From positions 92,243,244 through 92,307,243 of the forward strand of contig NC_052349.1 in NCBI RefSeq assembly GCF_009727055.1: a stretch of 64,000 nucleotides of DNA, in the 5' to 3' direction. Shown here one piece after another: positions 21,998 to 31,007 of this stretch (position 1 is its first letter; every line of letters begins with the position of its first letter). The position numbers and the translations under genes are program-made. This stretch comes from Benincasa hispida. Its lineage: Eukaryota > Streptophyta > Magnoliopsida > Cucurbitales > Cucurbitaceae. The notes under the pieces were generated by a model that saw only the letters and a list, made by a program, of their open reading frames with translations, did not search any database and was not told the origin of the DNA.

Positions 21998-24900
21998 GTA
22001 CAATGATTTATATATATGACATATATTTGGTATGAAATTTATATAAAAATTTAGACAAAAACAACGTAAAAACTGTATATTTGATTTACAAGTTTTGGCA
22101 TATAGTTTATGGTCGTTTTTGTATTAAGCAAATTTACTTTTGTCCAAACCTTGATTTTCATTAAATTAGTGAATTTTGGAGTTTTTACCTGATTTTTATT
22201 TTGTTAAAATTAATATGTGAATTAGCAAAAAATTCAATGGAGATTAGTATAAATGGCAAGTGTTCAAATTGATGATGTCAAGAATTTATGTGGAAATTGA
22301 TATAGTTTGTCAAGTTGAGAGAGATGAAAAATTAATATTAACATGAGTCTAAGTTAAAAGATATATTCGGTTTATTTATCCATCAAACATGTTATAAGAG
22401 TTATGTTCATGTGGCAACATTTTTTATATTAAATCAAATTTAAAACTTTTTTTTTAGAATTTTAAAAACTGGTACTTAATTTTAAGGAAAAAAAACTTAA
22501 TGCAGTCGGAGTACACTTATCTCTTGTGGAGCTCAGTCAACACCCAATGAGATTGTGCCACATGACACAAATTTTTCTAAATGATTTTTTTCAATATTTT
22601 TGTATGAGTAAAAGAAACGGAAAGCATGGGAACTAGACTACACCTAATCATCCCTTAATTTTAATTCAACTAAAAAGAAATTGTAATTCAATTGGATAAT
22701 CAAATAAAACTCTGATTTTTAAAAATCAGAAACCAAAAACAAAAAATTGAATAGCAGCAAGAAATTATACCAAAATTTTTACTTTTTAACATAGTCATTA
22801 TAATAAAGTAGATTATGAACTTTATTTCTTTATTTATTATTTGAGTTCAATTAATAACTTTTAGATTTAAACATTATTAAAATCCTAGACTATAACAGCT
22901 TATTACTATTATTTTAACAAAACTTGCAAACATAGTTGATAGTTTATATATTCTATAGAGATGTGGTTCTTTTCATTTAATTTTGAACACATTTTTATAT
23001 TATTTTAACAAAACTTGCACCCATAGTTTATTCTACAAACACCAACTAGGTGTTTTTTTTTTTTTTTTTCCTTCCAATTAATTGAGGAACCTCCTATGTT
23101 TTTAGTCAACTTTTTTTGCATATTAAAAAAGAAAAGCAAATAGAAACTTAGAATCAAACACTCACCTCCTAGGTTTTTCTAGTCAACTTTGCATATTAGA
23201 AAATAATAATAATAACACTCTCTGAAAAAAACAAGTATTCAAGTATTCTTATATAATCCATTATAATAACTTAGAATCAACCATTCAATTTCTCTCTAAA
23301 AAAACAAACAAACAAACTTAATTTTGTCCATATCTAACTTATATAATCCATTATTTCCCTAAAAAAAAAAGAAAGAAAGAAAAGGATTGGATGGCTATGG
23401 CCCATTAAACTTTACCTTTAGTCATTAAAAAAACAATAATTTATTCTATCATTTTACACGTAATTATACATCATTTACTTTTCAAACTCCGAAAATTAAT
23501 AAAGTTTATAGACTTATATAAGATGAATGGTAAACATAACCATAATAGATATAGCATAATACAAAATAATTTATAAATATAATAAAATTTAAATATAGTT
23601 CTTTGAATTTATTAATGATAGGCTGTATCACTCTAAATTTTCTATTTTTTAAAAAATGTTGATATATACTTAATTATTAACTATAAAAGTATTATCTATT
23701 ACAAGTTGTAATTACTGTAGCTCAACATTTCAATTCTTACTTAAAAAACTTAGCATGTCGATAGATAAAACATAAGTTAATCCATTTGTATTATTAACAT
23801 GTTATTGAAAAAGAATAAAAGTTGTATACATCTTATTTATCTTATCGTGTTTGATTAAAACAAAAAGTAAACAATTTTAATTATACGAATATTTTGAAAT
23901 AAATATAAGTGATGTATCACTAATCCAAAATTAATAATTATATAGGCTACATTTCTAATAAAAAATAGTCAACCGTACCTGTTCCTAGTGAGCTGATTCC
24001 ACTCACTGCTGAGAGCACTGCACAAATCAAAGAAATATACAGTTAAATATAACCCTATAACTTTTTTAAAATGAAATTTTCTTTTGATTTGAGGAATTTT
24101 GTGGATTTAAGAAAAATATGTTTAGTTTAGTGAAATTTTCACGTATAGAAAAAATGTCAAACTATTTATAAAACTAGCAAAAAAAATATTGATAGACAAT
24201 GATAGACTTCTATCAGCTTCTATCACTGATAGACACTGATAGACTTCTATCGACTTCTATCAAAGAAGATTAAAATTTTGTTATTTTATATAAATAGTTT
24301 CTCTTATTTATTTGTTTTGAAAATCCCCTTTTAATTTATGTTTATGTAGAGAGTGCATTTAACGTTCTATATATATAATATTTCTATAATTTTTTTTTAA
24401 AAAAAGCAAAAAAAATAGGTTTAGTTTTTTTTTCAAAAGTATTGAATTAAAGCGTGGGGTAGGGGAATCAGACCTCTAAGCTTGAGGTCGATAGTACAAA
24501 TACTATACCAATTGTGCTATGCTCATTTTAACAAAATAGATCTATTTTGATAACAATTTTGTTTTTAAGTTTTCTATTTATAGTTTCACTTATATTGAGA
24601 AAATTAGACTTAAATTTCTAATCTATTCTAAAAATAAAAATTATTTTTGAGTTTTCAAAATTTGCTTGGTTCTTGAAAACATGGAAAATAGATAATAAAA
24701 TATACAAATTCATGAGTAGATAAATGTTTATAAGCTTAATTTTTTTTAAGAAAAAGAAAGATGGGTTGTTTTCAAATATAAAAAAAATAAATCAAAATAT
24801 TTACAAAATATAACAAAATTTTAGAATTATCAATGATAGACATTGATAGAAGTCAATCAGTACCAATAAGCGTCTATCATTGATAGTTATAAAATTTTGC

Positions 24901-27745
24901 TCTATTTTATAAATATTTTCAATAATTTTATCATTTGAAATAATTTTCCAAGAAAAATCATAGTTTTTAAAGACTTATTATTAATAATGAAGTTATATTT
25001 ACTTCCAAACAGTGCTATAATTCTGATTGGGATTTAGAGTTAGATATATTTTTTTTTTGGTTAAAATACTTTTTGGTTATATACTTTGAAATTTATTCAA
25101 ATTTAGTCTATTAATTGTCTTATTTCAGTCCTTATGCTTTTAATAAATCTTAAATTTAGTCTCTTAAAATTAATTTTTATTAAAATTGATTAAATCATAG
25201 TAATAGTTTTCATGCAAGAAAATATATGGTATGTTCGAGAGTGATCATAAAATGGTTAAAATCACTTTCGTTTTTTTTTTTTATTTTTAGAATCACTCGA
25301 AAATATTTTTAATTATTAAAAATATATTTTAATACTATAAAAATTGTGTTTAAAAAGTGTAAAATCAAACGTTGAATTCATTTTTAATATAAATAAATTT
25401 GTGGTTCAAAGTGATTGTAAATGTTTTAAAATCCCTCCTAAACATGCATATAATAATATATGTGAATCTGTTATTAACAAAATAATTTATAGTAAAAATC
25501 TTAATAAATTACAAAAAGAAAAGGGTTTTTGAAAAAATCAACAATAAGTAAAGAGATTAAATTTAAGATTTTTTAAATGTATACAGGCTAAAATTGAATA
25601 AACTTCAAATTATGAATATCACCAAAATAGTACTTTTAGCTTTTTATTTTTTTTAAAAAAAAATGTTTTATGAATATTCATAATCGATAGCAAATATATC
25701 AATTAATCCTTAATATTGATATCAACCTCTTTAATTTATAAAGAAAGAGATTAGAGATTTGAATTTGATATACCCGAGATAGATGGAGTGAGAACTCCAT
25801 CTCCAATAACCATGGAAGTCCCAGCAATAGTGACAAGAAAAAGGGCTACTTTTGCAAACATACTATTCTCAAGCTTCTCCTTCACTTTCTGAGACCTTCT
25901 CAAATTAGAAGGCATAACAAGCTGATAATTAGAGAGTTCTGTATCCTCTGGCTGTTGATTTGGAATCAATCCCACTTTCACATAGCGACACAACAGCGAG
26001 TAAAGAGCAAATGTTCCACCGTCGCCATTGTCATTTGCCCACAGCACAATGAACACATACTTCAACAATGGAACCAATGCTATGGTGTAGATTATGAGCG
26101 ATAGAACTCCGGTCACGTCCTCCCTATTCTCGATCGTCCCATTGCTGAATGTGCTCGCATACACGTACAATGGCGATGTCCCGATGTCGCCGTACACCAC
26201 TCCCACGCTTTGAAATGCCAAACTTAATGTTCGTTTCCAATTTACCTAACAATCCATATAACAAAAACTTAAGCTAATGAGTAGAGGTAGTGACTTTACT
26301 GTTATTTTCTTTTTGAACAAAATACTAGGAATAAGGGATCAGTAGGTGCACCGACACATCTCAATTAGATTGACACCTCTTTTACACCTTCATCATACTC
26401 CGATGTTGTAGTGGCTTTATCGTAAATTTAATATGCTAATTAAGTTATTATGAATTTAATCTTTTATCGTTTCTTTAACTCACCGTTGCAGGTTTGAAAT
26501 CTTGTAAAAGATTTAATCAGTAGTTATCAATATCAATAAATTGAAGAGTAGTTATCAATATCAATAAATTGAAGAGTAAATGATGTTAGAAGAGTTTGAA
26601 CGTAAATTCTCTAGCTTTTTGATATACTACACGAATGATTCTAAGATTTTAGTCAATGGTTCCCATAAATTTAGGTTTAAATTTAGGTTCCTTTTCATTT
26701 AGTAGGTTTAAATTATTATCTATTTTAATCTCTTTTTACTTTAGTTATCTTTTTGGCCAATATACCTTTTTAAAAATACAATTATTATGTCGATCTATAT
26801 CTGCAAGTTTCTAATACAAATTCAACTCAAAAACACAAACCCTTTTTAAACACAAAGTTTATTTTTTATTTTCATAAAAAATTTCAATTGTAATATTGTG
26901 TTAAAATTGTGAACGGAAAAAAGTGAAGGAAATTCAAAATTAACGAAAGTAATAAGACCAAAACAACCCTCCCAAAAAATAAATAGACCAAAACAAGTAT
27001 TTCAAAAGTACATAAATTAAGAACATGTTTAGGATTGATTAAAACATTTTTCTTATTTTTAAAATCACTTTTAAAATACTTTTAATCATGTAAAATCAAT
27101 TTTAATAAGATAAAAATTACAAGTAAAACCATATAATTAAAAGTTAAATTGATTTGAATGATTAAAAATATGGAGATTCAAAAAAAGAGAACAATAAGAA
27201 AAACTATTTACACAAAAGAGCAAAATTTAATTTTCTTTGACTGAGGCTTGTAGAAATCTACGGGTGTCTATCAGTGATAGAAACTTATAGAAATCTATCA
27301 TTGATACTATGTGATAGATACTGATAGAAGTTTATCATTATATCATATGATAGATGTTGATAGAAGTCTATTAATATCTATCCGTATTTTTTTTTGTAAT
27401 TTCTGTAAATAGTTTAACATTTTTTCTATGTGAAAATTTCTCTTAAAAATACGTTACAGAGTAATTTTAAACATAAAAAAGGTGAATATAATAATTTTAA
27501 AATCACTTTCAAACATACATTAAAATGATAGATAGTTAGAAATAGTATTTAAACCATAAATTTAATATTTGATGGATACTTATTAATACGTTAGATAGAT
27601 TCCGTACACTGGAGAGTTGATGGGCGGTGGTCGGAACCCGTCCGGCCTCCAAATTGAGCGAATCAACACGGCGGAGGGTTGCCCATGAAGACTTTCTTCC
27701 CCTCAAGTTCTTGTTGCCTTCTTCCCCAACTTTCTCCTCTGCCAT
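16233..27745 (-). CDS. HAK5: HAK5-type high-affinity potassium transporter (KUP/HAK/KT family), 8 exons
   Basis: The product is a 797-residue K+ (probably K+/H+) symporter of the plasma membrane, used in plants for potassium uptake from low external concentrations. Joining 27608-27745, 25774-26245, 23979-24017, 20217-20477, 20064-20116, 19180-19294, 17527-18304 and 16233-16770 gives 2394 bp with no stop or frame break, and all introns are GT-AG. Family hallmarks visible are [13 protein letters not shown] at residues 61-73, [14 protein letters not shown], the [15 protein letters not shown] block, [19 protein letters not shown], and [20 protein letters not shown]. There is a multi-span membrane core and a hydrophilic C-terminal domain from about residue 560 with a seven-Ser run (671-677). 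Length, the N-terminal [19 protein letters not shown] and the C-terminal VGMTYEI fit HAK5-like (cluster I) proteins rather than other KUP groups. The start is the first ATG of exon 1. I cannot tell which paralogue it is if the genome has several. Confidence 0.93.
16771..17526 (-). other. HAK5-like intron 7
   Basis: A 756-bp AT-rich GT-AG intron. It holds a TIR-like repeat about 17060-17450 (long A/T palindromic arms) and, near 16920-17010, a GAGTTCGAACT motif resembling a tRNA B box. No exon is seen. Confidence 0.6.
17527..18304 (-). CDS. HAK5: HAK5-like exon 7
   Basis: The longest exon, encoding residues 360-618: [20 protein letters not shown], the [20 protein letters not shown] block, the last membrane spans, and the start of the cytosolic domain through [20 protein letters not shown] to FRCVVR. 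The donor is GTCAG|GTATGT; the exon ends in phase 2, splitting an Arg codon. Confidence 0.93.
18305..19179 (-). other. HAK5-like intron 6
   Basis: An 875-bp AT-rich intron with a short TATATA/ACACAC tract near 18950-18980. I see nothing else. Confidence 0.6.
19180..19294 (-). CDS. HAK5: HAK5-like exon 6
   Basis: Encodes [20 protein letters not shown] and then [18 protein letters not shown], a membrane span and the loop before DPLYWPTF. The acceptor is GCAG|ATTAGT and the donor CCAG|GTTAGA; it ends in phase 1. Confidence 0.92.
19295..20063 (-). other. HAK5-like intron 5 with a MITE family B copy
   Basis: A 769-bp intron. About 19880-20020 is a decayed copy of the B repeat (ATTTTGCTATATTTGCAATT, then TATACACTTAATTATTxACT). 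A second inverted-repeat segment at about 19580-19700 has paired arms with the core ACTTTCAATTTTGTGTACAT. Confidence 0.55.
20064..20116 (-). CDS. HAK5: HAK5-like exon 5
   Basis: A 53-bp exon encoding [17 protein letters not shown], the strongly conserved block after ITG in KUP transporters. It is separated from exon 4 by an intron of only 100 bp. The acceptor is GTAG|GGACTG and the donor CCAG|GTATAT; it ends in phase 0. Confidence 0.92.
20217..20477 (-). CDS. HAK5: HAK5-like exon 4
   Basis: Encodes [20 protein letters not shown], the [12 protein letters not shown] motif, a further membrane span with [14 protein letters not shown], and [18 protein letters not shown] up to GVFLCITG. The acceptor is ACAG|ATGCTGTT and the donor ACAG|GTCCTT, phase 1. 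Confidence 0.92.
21100..21325. mobile_element. MITE family B copy in intron 3
   Basis: Contains GCAAATATAGTAAAATTTAT, inverted TAxTGATAGAxx segments around 21185-21245, and the right-hand arm ATTTTGCTATATTTGCAATT followed by TATACACTTAATTATTAACT. Related copies are at about 19880-20020, 23540-23715, 29430-29765 and 31010-31095. The ends are approximate and no target duplication was established. Confidence 0.6.
21964..21994. repeat. Poly-A tract, 31 bp
   Basis: Thirty-one consecutive A on the plus strand, in intron 3. Confidence 0.98.
23540..23715. mobile_element. MITE family B copy in intron 3
   Basis: A decayed copy: arms with ATATAATAAAATTTAAATAT and TATATACTTAATTATTAACT, and a GATAGGCTGTATCAC centre. 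The ends are approximate. Confidence 0.5.
23979..24017 (-). CDS. HAK5: HAK5-like exon 3 (39-bp micro-exon)
   Basis: A 39-bp exon encoding [13 protein letters not shown], found by following the protein across GCAG|TGCTCTC and GGAACAG|GTACGG. It is phase 1 on both sides and bridges exons 2 and 4 exactly as in KUP proteins ([14 protein letters not shown]...). Ordinary ORF searches would miss it. Confidence 0.92.
24115..24315. mobile_element. MITE family C copy in intron 2
   Basis: Inverted arms (AAATGTCAAACTATTTATAA against AAATAGTTTCTCTTATTTAT) flank a centre made of TATCACTGATAGACACTGAT and TTCTATC repeats. It is related to the copy at 27195-27445. The ends are approximate. Confidence 0.6.
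24440..24530 (-). repeat. tRNA-like (SINE head?) segment
   Basis: On the minus strand the sequence has TAGCACAATTGG, close to the pol III A box TRGCNNAGYNGG, and 40-50 nt later GGTCTGATTCCCC, close to the B box GGTTCGANTCC. The spacing fits a tRNA-derived promoter. No full cloverleaf or A-rich tail was confirmed, so a SINE head or a tRNA relic is a guess. Confidence 0.4.
24763..24949. mobile_element. MULE-type MITE, family A, in intron 2
   Basis: A 187-bp element from GGGTTGTTTTCAAATAT to GAAATAATTTTCC with long imperfect inverted arms and a TATCAATGATAGACATTGAT centre. The flanking nonamers AAGAAAGAT and AAGAAAAAT match at 8 of 9 positions, as expected of an old Mutator-type duplication. 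Confidence 0.78.
25061..25640. mobile_element. TIR element (MITE) in intron 2
   Basis: The left end (TTAAAATACTTTTTGGTTAT, then ACTTTGAAATTTATTCAA) is the inverted complement of the right end (AAACTTCAAATTATGAATAT, then CACCAAAATAGTACTTTTAG). The middle also pairs in part (TAAATTTAGTC type). It lacks coding capacity. Related ends occur at 30693-31007 and near 51040. Confidence 0.6.
25774..26245 (-). CDS. HAK5: HAK5-like exon 2
   Basis: Encodes residues 47-203 plus one base: the first membrane spans, the [13 protein letters not shown] motif (61-73), the GVLSLIIYT and [20 protein letters not shown] blocks, and the cytosolic loop [12 protein letters not shown], ending in [10 protein letters not shown]. 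The acceptor is TTAG|GTAAATTGG, so coding starts upstream of the internal ATG at 26221. The donor is TCGG|GTATAT, phase 1. Confidence 0.92.
26246..27607 (-). other. HAK5-like intron 1 with a MITE family C copy
   Basis: A 1362-bp AT-rich intron between the N-terminal exon and the first membrane exon. It contains a family C MITE at about 27195-27445 and a short direct repeat of AGTAGTTATCAATATCAATA near 26518-26570. Nothing else is recognisable. Confidence 0.6.
27195..27445. mobile_element. MITE family C copy in intron 1
   Basis: Inverted arms (GAAAAACTATTTACACAAAA against TGTAAATAGTTTAACATTTT) enclose many TATCAGTGATAGA and ATAGAAGTxTATCA units in both orientations. The transcript would fold into a long hairpin. 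The ends are approximate. Confidence 0.6.
27608..27745 (-). CDS. HAK5: HAK5-like exon 1
   Basis: Encodes residues 1-46, the cytosolic N-terminus, with the [19 protein letters not shown] stretch that matches the SWxxLxRxDSxxxEAG element before the first membrane span in HAK5 proteins. The donor is AGT|GTACGG, phase 0. Reading past the donor gives no further similarity. Confidence 0.88.
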
Positions 27746-27793
27746 TGTTCTTCACTGGCTTGTGTGTGGCTTCTTTGTGTTTTTTGGCTTTCA

Positions 27794-27801
27794 TATTTAT
27801 A
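27794..27801 (-). promoter_or_regulatory. Candidate TATA box of the HAK5-like gene
   Basis: TATAAATA on the minus strand lies about 50 nt upstream of the start codon at 27745. It implies a short leader of roughly 20 nt if used. Other T/A-rich sequences further up could serve instead, and an upstream non-coding exon cannot be excluded. Confidence 0.4.
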
Positions 27802-27807
27802 ATGTAA

Positions 27808-30692
27808 AAAATGGGGCTGGAAAAATCCAAATTCATAATTTTTAGGATTTTTTTAGTTGCAATTATTAGTTTGGTTTTTTCATATATTATATGTTCTTCC
27901 AATGAAATTAAAAGTCAACTATATTATTTAATTTTGTAGATACGTGACAATTACTCGATCTAATTAAGATATTTATTAACTTATTTAAAAATAAATAACA
28001 ATCCTTGACTAAAAGGGTTTGCTGATACATAGGACGACCTTTCTTTCATGTATCGAGTATTTTTGCAGCTTTTTTTGAAAAATATTTTGCGACTTTACCT
28101 AGGATTAACGAGCAAATTAATAAATTAATGAATTATTTAACAAATGAGGATGATGCTCATAATTTGGTTCTAGGATTCGAGGTACTTGCACGAATTTGCA
28201 AAAATTATATGCTTATTTTAAGTTTCCTCCTCATTCACACTAATTTGTATATTTTTCTAAAGTTTATGTTTATTTTTAGTACTCAAATTTATACTTTTAC
28301 CCCTAATCAACCTTGAATTTAGTTCAATTTTGATTCATAAATTACGACTTTGAAAGTCGAGATTTTAATTTTATGGAAATATCGATAAAATATCTATATC
28401 GATGAATGTTTTTGAAAAGGTTATAAAAAGACATCAAAAGAAATATTTAAATTCGTAAGTAAACTCTTTACTAACAAGTTAGTATGATATTTACATTAAT
28501 TGTATTTTGTTTTATGATAGTTTTTACGATATAATGGAACTATCGATTTACTTCTCATGTCGATATTGAACACATCATATGTCGACATGTTGACATAAAT
28601 GCAATTTGAATCGCACAAAAAGTATTTATATATTTTTTTCTTTTTATAATATTTATATAGGTGAGATGTGATTAAAATAAAAAAATCTCTCCTACCTGAC
28701 CATCTTCATCCCATCCCATCTCATCCTACCAGGGAGTTGGGACCATATTCTTCCCTCTCCCTGGGATATTTATATAAATCCACTTGATTTCTTTCCCTTT
28801 AATTCAACCATTGTGTGAAGAAATCCAATCAATGATTGTAGTTTCTTGCTAAACTATGCTTCAATTGATAGAAAGTCAAACTATTGATCAGTGTGCAAAC
28901 TACATTTTAGTACAACAATTATGAGATGGTGATCGAACCTTTAATCTGAAAAAGACTATGTCGATAAGCTCATTAGGTAGTGTGCTAATTTTTAAGACTA
29001 TATTTTTTTTTTAATTTTTTAAAAATTAAAATCATATAATCAAAAGAAATAAATAGCATTCCATATTCAACTTATACAATACATTCAGTTAAGTAATTGA
29101 AATACATAAATTGAACCATGGGAGATACTCATAAAGCACAAGGTAAAAAAACACTTAAATTTAGCAATAAAATGCCTGCATTCAGCTAAGAAAACATCTA
29201 GCACAGAGTATAACAATAAATTCTCTTAAAATAAGACTCATAACTAGTAGAAAAACTTTGGCATTTTTTCTTTTGGAAATTTATGTGATTGAGGATATTA
29301 AATAAATTCTAATACATATTCAAATTTTTGTTTCAATTGATGAGGTTAAAAGTAAAAACAAAAAAAAAAAAGATAAAATAGGAATAATGGTAAATATAAC
29401 AATCAGATTCAAAGTATTAGCAGAGAAAGCTCAATGTAAAAGGATTTACAAATATAGCAAAATTTACATTCAAACTTTTTGAGTCTATCAGTGATAGAGT
29501 CTATATAGTTTATTGATTTTGCTATCATAGTAAAAGATTTTTATCATTGATATATACATTTAAATAATAGACTTTTATCACTGAGAATAAAATCTATCAA
29601 TGTTAGACTTCTATTACCGACAACAAAATCTATCACACCTATAGATGTTCTATCATTGATAGATTCGTGTATTAACGATAAAGTCTATCATTAGTACTCT
29701 ATTATGGGTAAACTCTATCAGTGATATGAGGTATCACCGATACAATCTATTAATAATATGAATATATGAATTACATGCTTATATTATTTGAAATCTATCA
29801 ACAAGAATGATAAATTTCAAATATAATATAAAAACTACTTACAGGCTTATATTATTTGAAGACTACTTATAGACTTTTATAACAAACTTTTAAGCTTTAA
29901 TTATAGATAGTTTAGCTAAAATTTAGTTATTTCTAGTTCTTATGGTTGCTTTTAAAAAAATGATTGCATCAAATTATTTTGAATATTTTGTTGAGTTACC
30001 AATGAAAGAGATGGAGAAAATGGAGAAAGAAAAAGAAAAATATTTGTGTGAAATCTATCGGTGATAGAAAAGATGGAATATATGTTAGTTGTGCATTGGG
30101 ATTGAAATCTATTAATCATAATAGTTTATCATTTGATTTAATTATTTTGTGAATTAAAAATACGTTGGTGATAGAATTCTATTACTGATAAACTTCTACT
30201 ATGAAAAAATCTATAGTGATAGAAGCCAACATGAACATCGTTTCAATTGACTTAAGATAGACTTTTGATTAAAAAGTTCAAAAAGTTCGAATCCCATAAT
30301 TATTGTGTTACAAAAACATAGTGATAAACACCAACAAAATAACAAGAGAGAGAAGAAATGAACTTATAAAGAGGATTAAAGACAATGATAACCAGATATA
30401 ACTAAAGAACGTGAATCTAGTACGAAATTATGCATATAATGAAAATTGAAAGAAAAAAATGACAAAATTGAGAAGAAAAAAAAATGACAAAATTGAGAAG
30501 AAAAATTTTAATGTTAATCAAGTGAAAAATAAGATGAACAAAAACAACAGAAAAGATCATTTGAAAAACAAAATCTAAACCTACTGTTCATAGGATAAAT
30601 CCCCCAACGACACATTTTGTTGTACTTAGAAAAAAAAAAAAGGGTTGTAATAGGAAGAAAAAAAAATAAATAAGGAGATTTGAAAAAATTGA
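27808..30692. other. Upstream intergenic region of the HAK5-like gene, AT-rich
   Basis: No supported gene. A tRNA B-box-like GGTTCGATCACC (minus strand) lies near 28930-28945. A MITE family B-like cluster with many TATCAGTGATAGA units spans 29430-29765. A C-rich patch with CATCCCATCCCATCTCATCC lies near 28704. Short frames here are AT-rich chance frames. Confidence 0.5.
29430..29765. mobile_element. MITE family B copy, expanded centre
   Basis: It begins with AGGATTTACAAATATAGCAA and AATTTACATTCAA, followed by at least eight TATCAxTGATAG-type units in both orientations. It looks like an expanded or composite copy of the repeat found in the transporter introns. The right end is not defined. 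Confidence 0.5.
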
Positions 30693-31007
30693 GTTTAAGT
30701 ACCATTTTGGTATGCGTATTTTTTAGTTTAGTTAAGCTTAGTTCTTATACTTTTAAAATATTCATTTTGTTCTTTATATTTATAACTTTGGTTCATTTTA
30801 GTCCTTACACTTTTAAATGGATCATTTTGATCTTTGTACTTTCAAAAAGTTCCCATTTTGGGCTCTTCATTTTCATTTCTACTTCATTTTTAAGAATCAA
30901 AATGGTCTATTTTTTTCAATCCAATGACCAAAATGAACAAAAGTCGAAAATATAAAGACTAAAATGAACTAGAGCCAAAAGTATAGAGACCAAAATAATA
31001 TTTAAAC
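30693..31007. mobile_element. Short TIR element (MITE)
   Basis: A 315-bp sequence bounded by GTTTAAGTACCATTTTGGT and its imperfect inverse ACCAAAATAATATTTAAAC. Inner arms with TTCATTTTAGTCCTTACACT pair with ATAAAGACTAAAATGAAC. The frame over part of it is a by-product of T-rich sequence. Confidence 0.6.

Larger units (their letters stand above)
20478..23978 (-). other. HAK5-like intron 3 (3.5 kb), repeat-rich
   Basis: The largest intron at 3501 bp. It contains B-type MITE copies (about 21100-21325 and 23540-23715), a 31-bp poly-A tract at 21964-21994, poly-T near 23047-23067, and otherwise AT-rich sequence. No additional exon is needed to join exons 3 and 4. Confidence 0.6.
24018..25773 (-). 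other. HAK5-like intron 2 (1.76 kb), four repeat insertions
   Basis: Contains, from low to high coordinate, a MITE family C copy (24115-24315), a tRNA-like segment (24440-24530), a MITE family A copy (24763-24949) and a TIR element (25061-25640). Little unique sequence is left. Confidence 0.65.
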
